A stretch of 5,015 nucleotides of DNA from Hyphomicrobiales bacterium. GTDB taxonomy: Bacteria; Pseudomonadota; Alphaproteobacteria; Rhizobiales; Xanthobacteraceae. Each line of letters begins with the position of its first letter. Position 1 is the first letter of the stretch. The DNA lies in assembly GCA_021730825.1 (NCBI GenBank), contig JAKFYO010000284.1, positions 1 through 5,015 of the forward strand. The letters run 5' to 3'. The position numbers and the translations under genes are program-made. Under the pieces are notes generated by a model that saw only the letters and a list, made by a program, of their open reading frames with translations, was not told the origin of the DNA and made no database searches. Positions 1 to 5,015 of the stretch are shown here, piece after piece.

Positions 1-182
1 TTGCCGCGGCCGGTCACGAAAATGAGGTGCTCGATGCCTGCGGTGCGTGCTTCGTCCACGACATGCTGGATCACCGGGCGATCGACCACGGTGAGCATTT
101 CTTTCGGCATGGCCTTGGTCGCGGGCAGAAAGCGGGTGCCGAGACCTGCAACGGGGAACACGGCCTTACGAATGCGCTGCAT
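1..182 (-). CDS. galU: UTP-glucose-1-phosphate uridylyltransferase, N-terminal part (cut by window edge)
   Basis: This enzyme makes UDP-glucose and pyrophosphate from UTP and glucose-1-phosphate in the cytoplasm. Only the first 60 codons plus two bases are present; the gene runs off the left edge. The visible part carries the nucleotidyltransferase signature: [20 protein letters not shown] at residues 8-27 is the glycine-rich nucleotide-binding loop with the Arg and Lys expected at the active site. It is followed by [18 protein letters not shown] (28-45) and a HLIFVTGRG strand and turn (52-60), all typical of bacterial GalU. The ATG at 180-182 places the first strand ([10 protein letters not shown]) at the usual distance from the N-terminus; the ribosome-binding site is weak. 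It lies 86 bases downstream of ugd on the same strand, so it is probably the third gene of a galE-ugd-galU operon. Other sugar-nucleotidyltransferases such as RfbA share the loop, but the following residues fit GalU better. Confidence 0.92.
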   Translation of the reverse strand, partial: MQRIRKAVFPVAGLGTRFLPATKAMPKEMLTVVDRPVIQHVVDEARTAGIEHLIFVTGRG

Positions 183-268
183 TTTCGGGCTAAACCACCA
201 AAATTCGCTGGATTCACTGCCTTTTGCCGCGTCCGGGGCGGATTGGCAAATCGCGGTTCGCGAGATCG

Positions 269-1579
269 TTAAACCGGCGGCCGGCCGATACTCACATAGC
301 GGAAGCCTTTGGCGGCAAGTTCCGCGGGCACGTAGATATTACGCAAATCCACGATCACGGGTGCCGCGAGCGCGGATTTCAGCATCGAGAGATCGAGCGC
401 GCGGTAAACATCCCATTCCGTGATGATGACGAGCGCCGAGGCGCCTTTGGCCGCTTCATAAGGGCCGTCGCAGAAGATCACGCCCGGCAGTAGGGAGGCC
501 GCCGCCTTCATGCCTTCGGGGTCGTGCGCCTGAATTTTTGCACCAGCCGCCTGCAACGCCGGGACGATGGCAAGACTCGGCGCGTCGCGCATGTCGTCGG
601 TGTTCGGCTTGAAGGTGAGGCCGAGCACGGCGACGGTTTTGCCTTTCAGCGAGCCGCCCGCGGCGGCAATCACGCGCTCGGCCATCGAGGCTTTGCGCGC
701 GTCGTTCACTGCGACGACAGTTTCGACGATCTTAGAAGGTGCGTCGTAGTCGCGCGCGGTCTTGATCAGCGCGAGCGCATCCTTCGGAAAGCACGAACCG
801 CCATAGCCGGGACCGGCGTGAAGAAATTTTCCGCCGATGCGGTTGTCGAGGCCGATGCCGCGAGCGATCTCCTGCACGTTGGCGCCGACTTTTTCCGCCA
901 GATCCGCCATCTCATTGATGAAGGTGATCTTGGTCGCGAGAAATGCGTTTGCCGCGTACTTAGTCAGCTCCGCGGTGCGGCGGCCGGTAAACAGGATCGG
1001 CGCCTGGTTGAGATTGAGCGGGCGGTAGACAGCCGCCATCACCTCGCGCGCATTCTCATCATCGGTGCCGATCACGATGCGGTCGGGGCGCTTGAAGTCT
1101 TCGATCGCGGCACCTTCACGCAGGAATTCCGGATTGGAGACGACAGAAATTTTCGCTTTGGGTTTTACCTCAGCGAGAACTTTTTCGATTTCGTCGCCGG
1201 TGCCGACCGGCACGGTGGACTTGGTGACGATCACCAGCCGCTTCGTCGCGGCCTGTGCGATTTCGCGCGCGGCGGCGAGCACGTAGGAGATGTCGGCGTG
1301 GCCGTCGCCACGGCGTGAGGGCGTGCCGACCGCGATGAAGACGACTTCGGCCTTCTCGAGACCTTCGACGATTTTGGTCGTGAAGGTGAGGCGGCCGGCG
1401 CTGACGTTTCGCGCGACGATCTCGTCGAGGCCGGGCTCGAAAATCGGAATCTTGCCGTGCTTCAGCGCATCTACCTTGGCCGCGTCGGTATCGACGCAGA
1501 CAACATGATGCCCGAAATCGGCAAAGCAGGCGCCCGAAACGAGCCCCACGTAACCCGCGCCGATCATCGTTATATGCAT
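269..1579 (-). CDS. ugd: UDP-glucose 6-dehydrogenase
   Basis: The protein (436 aa) should oxidise UDP-glucose to UDP-glucuronate with two NAD+ in the cytoplasm, supplying uronic acid for LPS, capsule or exopolysaccharide. The N-terminal Rossmann domain starts with [12 protein letters not shown] (5-16), and Asp30 ends the second strand as expected for NAD binding. Further family motifs follow: FIAVGTPS (81-88), TKSTVPVGT (119-127), NPEFLREG (149-156) and [14 protein letters not shown] (210-223, with conserved Lys217). The catalytic cysteine is Cys263 in [12 protein letters not shown] (256-267). The C-terminal UDP-binding domain contains [20 protein letters not shown] (316-335). Length is in the normal range for the UDP-Glc/GDP-Man dehydrogenase family and every key residue is present, so it looks intact. 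The ATG at 1577-1579 is preceded by GGAAG with a 6-base spacer, a modest ribosome-binding site. GDP-mannose dehydrogenase is the main alternative; the catalytic region and the galE/galU neighbours favour Ugd. Confidence 0.95.
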   Translation of the reverse strand: MHITMIGAGYVGLVSGACFADFGHHVVCVDTDAAKVDALKHGKIPIFEPGLDEIVARNVSAGRLTFTTKIVEGLEKAEVVFIAVGTPSRRGDGHADISYVLAAAREIAQAATKRLVIVTKSTVPVGTGDEIEKVLAEVKPKAKISVVSNPEFLREGAAIEDFKRPDRIVIGTDDENAREVMAAVYRPLNLNQAPILFTGRRTAELTKYAANAFLATKITFINEMADLAEKVGANVQEIARGIGLDNRIGGKFLHAGPGYGGSCFPKDALALIKTARDYDAPSKIVETVVAVNDARKASMAERVIAAAGGSLKGKTVAVLGLTFKPNTDDMRDAPSLAIVPALQAAGAKIQAHDPEGMKAAASLLPGVIFCDGPYEAAKGASALVIITEWDVYRALDLSMLKSALAAPVIVDLRNIYVPAELAAKGFRYVSIGRPPV

Positions 1580-1607
1580 CGAGAGCTTCCCAGCATGCAG
1601 CGAGAGG

Positions 1608-1638
1608 CTTGTGCCACGGCGGCATTGTCCGCGGCAAG
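1608..1638 (-). other. Possible RNA hairpin in the galE-ugd intergenic gap
   Basis: In the minus-strand transcript CTTG-CCGCGG can pair with CCGTGG-CA-CAAG. This gives a 10-bp stem with one G-U pair, a 2-base bulge and a 9-base loop. It begins 16 bases past the galE stop and ends 28 bases before the ugd start. No U-run follows it, so it is not an intrinsic terminator. If real it could act as an mRNA-stability or processing element between the two cistrons. Stems of this size arise by chance in GC-rich DNA, so the call is tentative. Confidence 0.25.
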
Positions 1639-1654
1639 CTGGAGGCGGGTTTGG

Positions 1655-2647
1655 TTAAGCCGCGGCGGATTTCGCCGGAAGCTTCTGTTCCCAGGCCAGC
1701 GCATGGCGAACGATCTTTTCGAGATCGTTATACTTGGGCTGCCAGCCGAGTGCGCTGCGGATTTTGCTTGCGCTTGCGACGATCGCAGCGGGATCGCCCG
1801 CACGTGCCGGTGCCATCGTGACCGTGAAATCGACACCGGAAATTCGCTTTACCGTTTTCACGACATCGAGGACCGAGTAACCCGTGCCATAGCCGCAGTT
1901 CAGAACGGCGTTGTCGCCGTCGTTCTGCAAATAACGCAGCGCGTTGATGTGGGCCGCGACCAGATCGCTGACATGGATGTAGTCGCGGATGCAGGTGCCG
2001 TCCTTGGTCGGATAATCCGTGCCGAAAACCTGCATGTTCTTGCGCTTGCCGGTTGCGGTTTCGCAGGCGACCTTGATGAGATGCGTGGCGCGTGGCGTCG
2101 ATTGTCCGGCGCGGCCCTTCGGATCGGCGCCAGCGACATTGAAATAACGGAGCGCGACATATTTCAGTCCGTAGGCGCTTGCGCTATCGCGCAGCATCCA
2201 CTCAGACATCAGCTTCGACGCGCCATAAGGCGAAACCGGAACCGCGGGCGCCTCTTCGCTCACGGGCTCCTGTCCGACATTGCCGTACACAGCGGCAGTC
2301 GAAGAGAACACGAAATGAGGAACACGAGCCGCTGTGACGGATGCAAGCAACGCACGCGTCTTCACGGTGTTTGCCAGATAATAGTCGAGCGGATCGGAGA
2401 CCGAATCCGGCACCACGATTTTCGCAGCGAAATGGACAACCGCCCGGATGCGATGCTCCGCGATCAGGCGCATGACGATCAGCTGATCGGAGACATCGCC
2501 GAATACGAAGCGCGCGCGCGGATCGACGTTCTCGTGTACGCCGGTCGAAAGATCGTCGAGCACGACGACTTCCTCGCCCGCGTCGCAGAGCGCGAGGACC
2601 ATGTGGCTGCCGATATAGCCGGCGCCGCCTGTGACCAGAATCGACAT
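1655..2647 (-). CDS. galE: UDP-glucose 4-epimerase
   Basis: The protein (330 aa) is an extended short-chain dehydrogenase that interconverts UDP-glucose and UDP-galactose through a 4-keto intermediate on tightly bound NAD. The NAD-binding loop is VTGGAGYIGSH (5-15), followed by the acidic pair in VVVLDDLSTG (27-36). HFAAKIVVPDS (72-82) is the epimerase motif with Lys76. The catalytic residues are Thr117 in FSSTAAVYG (114-122) and the YxxxK pair Tyr141/Lys145 in SPYGASK (139-145). Substrate-binding motifs YFNVAGADP (168-176) and RDYIHVSDLVAAH (221-233) are also present. Length is close to the E. coli enzyme (338 aa). The position I align with E. coli Tyr299 is Ile289, which may relax substrate size selection. 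The ATG at 2645-2647 begins right at the Rossmann strand; its ribosome-binding site is weak. It is the first gene of a minus-strand set with ugd 75 bases downstream. A related 4-epimerase acting on UDP-GlcNAc or UDP-GlcA cannot be excluded. Confidence 0.92.
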   Translation of the reverse strand: MSILVTGGAGYIGSHMVLALCDAGEEVVVLDDLSTGVHENVDPRARFVFGDVSDQLIVMRLIAEHRIRAVVHFAAKIVVPDSVSDPLDYYLANTVKTRALLASVTAARVPHFVFSSTAAVYGNVGQEPVSEEAPAVPVSPYGASKLMSEWMLRDSASAYGLKYVALRYFNVAGADPKGRAGQSTPRATHLIKVACETATGKRKNMQVFGTDYPTKDGTCIRDYIHVSDLVAAHINALRYLQNDGDNAVLNCGYGTGYSVLDVVKTVKRISGVDFTVTMAPARAGDPAAIVASASKIRSALGWQPKYNDLEKIVRHALAWEQKLPAKSAAA

Positions 2648-2707
2648 CTGCCGTCCGCTTTGCCCCTGTTTTGTGAAGCCAGCATTACAAGAGCGAGGTT
2701 TCGGTCC

Positions 2708-2722
2708 CCCTAAACGATAGGG
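2708..2722. promoter_or_regulatory. Short inverted repeat, possible operator upstream of galE
   Basis: CCCTA (2708-2712) and TAGGG (2718-2722) form a perfect 5-bp inverted repeat around the spacer AACGA. It is centred about 68 bases upstream of the galE start codon, a plausible place for a regulator site near the operon promoter. There is no second copy in this region and I cannot name a regulator. A 15-base repeat of this kind can occur by chance. Confidence 0.2.
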
Positions 2723-2741
2723 TTGATTTTCAGCGAATTCG

Positions 2742-2819
2742 GCTAGTGGTCCGATTTTAACATTCGCTTCCCGCTTCGCAGGGCTGGTTTGCGAATGTTA
2801 AAATCAAAGGACCACTAGC
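2742..2819. repeat. Long palindrome, copy 1 of a paired repeat
   Basis: The outer arms GCTAGTGGTCC (2742-2752) and GGACCACTAGC (2809-2819) are perfect reverse complements. So are the inner arms GATTTTAACATTCGC (2753-2767) and GCGAATGTTAAAATC (2791-2805). The right side carries three extra bases, AAA at 2806-2808, between inner and outer arm. The 26-bp paired stem encloses a 23-base loop, inside which CCCGC-TTC-GC-A-GGG can form a further small stem. As RNA or single-stranded DNA this would be a very stable hairpin. No obvious target-site duplication flanks it, and no T-run follows directly. It lies between divergent genes, so it is not placed as a terminator. A small dispersed palindromic element of REP or MITE type is the likeliest explanation. 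Confidence 0.85.
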
Positions 2820-2832
2820 AAATATGAGGATT

Positions 2833-2908
2833 TCGTGGAGTTTCGGATTTGGCATTCGCTTGGCGAGCCCGCTGAAAGTGGATCGCGAATGCCAAATCCA
2901 CTCCACGA
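2833..2908. repeat. Long palindrome, copy 2 of a paired repeat
   Basis: The outer arms TCGTGGAG (2833-2840) and CTCCACGA (2901-2908) are perfect reverse complements. So are the inner arms GGATTTGGCATTCGC (2845-2859) and GCGAATGCCAAATCC (2885-2899). The unpaired link between arms is TTTC on the left (2841-2844) but a single A on the right (2900). The loop is 25 bases. Compared with copy 1 it shares GTGG, TTT, ATTT and CATTCGC in the same order, plus the complementary right half. Its asymmetric TTT lies on the side facing copy 1. It ends 61 bases before the start codon of the waaF-like gene and could lie in that gene's leader if the promoter is upstream of it. Confidence 0.82.
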
Positions 2909-2969
2909 TGTTTAAGATTGATTCACCATAAGGCTTGCGCCGCGCCGTTAGTTTTTTCAAAGAAGTGTC

Positions 2970-4016
2970 ATGAATAAAGAAAGCGGCCAGCGGCCGATCC
3001 TGATCGTGCCCTATATGTGGATCGGCGATTTCGTCCGGTGCCATTCGGTCGTGCGCGTGCTGAACGAGCGTTTTCCGGGGCGTCCGGTGGACATGCTGGC
3101 GTCGAAACTGACCGCTCCGCTCACTGCCTTCATGCCGGGCGTGCACAAGGCCATCACCTTCGACATTCCGCGCAGGAAGGCAGCGTTCTCGGAAAATTTC
3201 GCACTCGCGAAAATGCTCCGCGAAGAAGGTTACGGTTCGGCACTCATCATGCCGCGCAAGTGGAAGGCGGCCTTTGCGCCGTGGCTCGCGGGAATTCCGG
3301 AGCGCACCGGCGTGTTCGGCGAGGCGCGTCTGCTTCTCCTCAACGACATTCGCTGGGACGAGAAGAAGCACAACCGCATGATCGATCAATCCTGTGCGCT
3401 CGCGCTGCCGAAGGGAGCAGCGTTGCCGCGCGAATGGCCGCTGCCGCAGCTTGTCGTTTCAGAAACACAGGCCGACGAGTGGCGGCAACGCATGAATGTC
3501 GCGAAAGGCACGAAAGCTGTCGCGCTTGCGCCGGGTTCGGTGGGCGAGGCGAAGCGCTGGCCGGTCGCGTATTACGCAGAAGCCGCAAAGCAGCTTTCAC
3601 AGAGTGGCGTCGAGGTCTGGATCATCGGCGGGCCCGATGAAAAGCCGTTTGCCAAGGAAATCCTCGATCATGCCGGCAATGGCGTGCGCGATTTCACCGG
3701 CGGAAAACTGAGCGACGGCGTGATTGCGCTGTCGCTCGCAAGTGCTGTTGTCGCGAATGACTCAGGCCTGCTTCACGTTTCAGCGGCGCTCGGTGTGCCT
3801 GCGATCGGCATGTTCGGTCCGACCGATCCGGCGAAGTGGGCGCCGATCAATCCGGTCGCGGACATCATAACGCACGAGCCGTTGCTCGATTGCCAATACT
3901 GCATGCAATACGTCTGTCCGCTCCAGCATCACAACTGCATGCGCGAAGTATTGCCGTCGCGTGTCGTGGATTCCGTGAAGCGGGCGCTAACGATGCCCGC
4001 GATCGTCCGCGCCTAA
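2970..4016 (+). CDS. waaF: Glycosyltransferase family 9, LPS heptosyltransferase II-like
   Basis: The protein (348 aa, the same length I recall for E. coli WaaF) should transfer a heptose from ADP-heptose to the first inner-core heptose of LPS, at the cytoplasmic face of the inner membrane. It has the two-Rossmann GT-B layout. The N-terminal strand and loop ILIVPYMWIGDFVRCHSVVR (10-29) contains Asp20, the position of the proposed catalytic base. The donor-binding half has LAPGSVGEAKRWP (186-198), VWIIGGPDE (216-224) and VANDSGLLHVSAALGVPAIG (261-280), followed by MFGPTDP (281-287). Near the C-terminus Cys308, Cys311, Cys316 and Cys323 lie in the CxxC...CPLxHHxCM pattern of heptosyltransferase II. 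I see no signal peptide or membrane segment. The ATG at 2970 has only a weak AGAAG site with a 4-base spacer, but the first strand starts at residue 9, so it fits. It converges with the waaC-like gene. Another GT9 sugar specificity is possible. Confidence 0.83.
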   Translation: MNKESGQRPILIVPYMWIGDFVRCHSVVRVLNERFPGRPVDMLASKLTAPLTAFMPGVHKAITFDIPRRKAAFSENFALAKMLREEGYGSALIMPRKWKAAFAPWLAGIPERTGVFGEARLLLLNDIRWDEKKHNRMIDQSCALALPKGAALPREWPLPQLVVSETQADEWRQRMNVAKGTKAVALAPGSVGEAKRWPVAYYAEAAKQLSQSGVEVWIIGGPDEKPFAKEILDHAGNGVRDFTGGKLSDGVIALSLASAVVANDSGLLHVSAALGVPAIGMFGPTDPAKWAPINPVADIITHEPLLDCQYCMQYVCPLQHHNCMREVLPSRVVDSVKRALTMPAIVRA

Positions 4017-4975
4017 CGCGGTAGCGCTTCGATCGCGGCAATCACTTCGGCAGCCGAGGGCGCCTCGCCCGCGGTACCGAGTGTGGTCATCGCGCCGCTG
4101 CTGACCGGTCCGGAGAGCCCCGGCTTGGTCGCAATGAAGATTGCAACCAGCGGCACCTCGAGGGCAGCCGCGAGATGCAGCAATCCGGTGTCGACGCCGA
4201 CGACGAGGGTGGCGCCAGCAATCAATCCCGCGACTTCGCCAAGCGGCTGCTTGTCCGGCACGCGCGCGTTCTTCAATGCGTTCTTGATGCGATGACTGCG
4301 TGCGTGTTCGCGGTCGTTGCCCCATGGCAGCACAGGCGTGATGCCTTTGGCTTCCAGGGCCTTGCCGACTTCGATCCAGCGTTCTTCCGGCCACTCTTTT
4401 CTTTCCTGCGCGGTGGCATGGAAGAGAAGGGCGTAAGGAGCGTCCGAGACGGGTGAGATACGTTTGCGGTCTATGCCGTAGTCGATCTTGCCTTCAGCGG
4501 TATAGCCAAGCGCTGCCGCAGTCAGCGCGCGATTACGATCGACCGCGTGCAGTTCGCGGCTGACCGTATGCTTCACGTGATAGAAGCGCGAGGCAAACGG
4601 TTCGCGAATGGATTTCGCGTCGTAGCCGTGCCGCTCGCCACGCGCCCATTTCGCGAGGACCACAGTTTTCACGAGGCCCTGCGTGTCGATGATCTTGTCG
4701 AAGCGCTTGAGCTTCAATTTCGCGCGGAGGCGGCTGACTTCGTTCCAGGTCTTCTTGAAAGTCGCAGGCTTCAGGATCGCCTTGCGCCAGCGGCGCACTG
4801 CAACCGGAATTACGTCATCGACACCCGGATGCAATTTCGCGAGCGGGACGTAGGCTTCTTCGACCATCCACGAAATTTTCGCGTCCGGAGAACGCTTCCG
4901 CGCGTCGGTGACGGCGGGCATGTGATGGATCACGTCGCCGAGGGAAGAAGTTTTTACGAAAAGAATTTCAGGCAT
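4013..4975 (-). CDS. waaC: Glycosyltransferase family 9, LPS heptosyltransferase I-like
   Basis: The protein (320 aa) should add the first L-glycero-D-manno-heptose to Kdo-lipid A at the cytoplasmic face of the inner membrane. The start, LFVKTSSLGDVIHHMPAVTD (5-24), is the classic WaaC N-terminus; Asp14 matches the E. coli catalytic Asp13. IIDTQGLVKT (95-104) is the next family motif. The second half has LLFHATAQERKEWPEERW (183-200), with Lys193 matching E. coli Lys192. LVVGVDTGLLHLAAALEVP (257-275) follows, with Asp262 matching Asp261. After that strand IFIATKPGLSG (279-289) replaces the commoner YGPTDPGL-type loop. The ATG at 4973-4975 overlaps the upstream gene's stop as TGATG, which suggests translational coupling. 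An in-frame stop lies a short way upstream with no better start between. The TAG stop overlaps the TAA of the convergent waaF-like gene. The acceptor and donor are assigned from family resemblance only. Confidence 0.85.
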   Translation of the reverse strand: MPEILFVKTSSLGDVIHHMPAVTDARKRSPDAKISWMVEEAYVPLAKLHPGVDDVIPVAVRRWRKAILKPATFKKTWNEVSRLRAKLKLKRFDKIIDTQGLVKTVVLAKWARGERHGYDAKSIREPFASRFYHVKHTVSRELHAVDRNRALTAAALGYTAEGKIDYGIDRKRISPVSDAPYALLFHATAQERKEWPEERWIEVGKALEAKGITPVLPWGNDREHARSHRIKNALKNARVPDKQPLGEVAGLIAGATLVVGVDTGLLHLAAALEVPLVAIFIATKPGLSGPVSSGAMTTLGTAGEAPSAAEVIAAIEALPR

Positions 4976-5015
4976 CAGATTTTCTTCGTGTTCCAGACGC
5001 GCTCATACACTTTAT
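4975..5015 (-). CDS. C-terminal end of an unidentified upstream gene (cut by window edge)
   Basis: Reading the minus strand from the right edge gives two bases of a split codon, then KVYERVWNTKKI and a TGA at 4975-4977. The TGA shares its last base with the waaC start codon. One other frame is also open over this short stretch, so the frame choice rests on the TGATG junction, a common arrangement of coupled genes in an operon. Twelve residues are too few to name a family. By context it may be another LPS or polysaccharide gene transcribed with waaC. Confidence 0.55.
   Translation of the reverse strand, partial: KVYERVWNTKKI

Larger units (their letters stand above)
2648..2969. other. Non-coding divergent intergenic region between galE and waaF-like gene
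   Basis: This 322-base stretch separates the start of galE (minus) from the start of the waaF-like gene (plus), so it should hold promoters for both directions. About half of it is filled by two long palindromes, and a short inverted repeat lies nearer galE. I could not find a convincing -35/-10 pair for either gene by eye. The last 60 bases before the plus-strand ATG are AT-richer and include a run of six T at 2952-2957 and a weak AGAAG ribosome-binding site at 2961-2965. A minus-strand open frame covering part of this region reads through the palindromes and antisense to the plus-strand gene; I treat it as non-coding. Confidence 0.75.

Noticed and set aside
251..263. Hairpin TCGCG-GTT-CGCGA just after the ugd stop, considered as a terminator
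   Set aside because: The stem is only 5 bp with a 3-base loop, and only three T follow on the minus strand. It is too weak to call, and galU continues on the same strand.
524..1318. A 264-codon open frame on the plus strand opposite ugd
   Set aside because: It is fully antisense to an intact Ugd and has low-complexity composition. No motif or convincing ribosome-binding site was seen.
1457..2713. A 418-codon open frame on the plus strand opposite galE
   Set aside because: It lies antisense to a clear, full-length GalE with all catalytic motifs. Long antisense frames are common in GC-rich DNA, and its translation is rich in Arg and shows no domain pattern.
2721..2741. Possible third partial copy of the repeat arm (GATTTT...GAATTC)
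   Set aside because: Only GATTTT matches and the CATTCGC core is absent, so chance similarity is enough.
2742..2908. CRISPR array or intrinsic terminator pair as explanations for the palindromes
   Set aside because: There are only two units, in inverted orientation, without unique spacers of equal size and without cas genes. Neither stem is followed directly by a T-run, and no transcript converges on this region.
2909..2969. Promoter search before the waaF-like gene
   Set aside because: TTGATT at 2918-2923 resembles a -35 box, but no matching -10 box lies at proper spacing, so no promoter is annotated.
2757..3389. A 210-codon minus-strand frame across the palindromes and the 5' part of the waaF-like gene
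   Set aside because: Part of it is encoded by palindrome arms and the rest is antisense to a well-supported glycosyltransferase. There is no recognisable family.

Overview
This window is a cell-envelope carbohydrate locus from a GC-rich Gram-negative bacterium. The protein styles fit an alphaproteobacterium of the Hyphomicrobiales, perhaps the Bradyrhizobium/Afipia/Rhodopseudomonas group. That placement is recalled from protein-family flavour, not from a search. The window holds four complete protein genes and two genes cut by its edges. I see no rRNA, tRNA, CRISPR array, transposase or phage gene.

Left part (1-2647, minus strand): galE, ugd and galU are read in that order, with gaps of 75 and 86 bases, probably as one operon. 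GalU (its first 60 codons are in the window) makes UDP-glucose from glucose-1-phosphate and UTP. Ugd oxidises UDP-glucose to UDP-glucuronate. GalE interconverts UDP-glucose and UDP-galactose. Together they supply activated sugars for LPS, capsule or exopolysaccharide.

Middle (2648-2969): a 322-base non-coding region between divergent galE and the plus-strand glycosyltransferase gene. It contains two long imperfect palindromes (2742-2819 and 2833-2908), 13 bases apart. They share core arms (CATTCGC...GCGAATG) and have mirrored asymmetry, so they look like an inverted pair of one small repeat family. This is the most unusual structure in the window. A short operator-like inverted repeat (2708-2722) lies between the pair and galE.

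Right part (2970-5015): two glycosyltransferase family 9 genes face each other. The plus-strand gene is like heptosyltransferase II (waaF) and the minus-strand gene is like heptosyltransferase I (waaC). Their stop codons overlap in the four bases 4013-4016. waaC is in turn joined by a TGATG stop/start overlap to an upstream minus-strand gene, of which only the last 12 codons are seen. In the classical pathway WaaC and WaaF add the first and second heptose of the LPS inner core at the cytoplasmic face of the inner membrane, so both halves of the window serve surface glycan synthesis.

The coding content is ordinary housekeeping and envelope biosynthesis. I do not see a new defence, mobile or signalling system. 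The paired palindromes are the main item worth following up.
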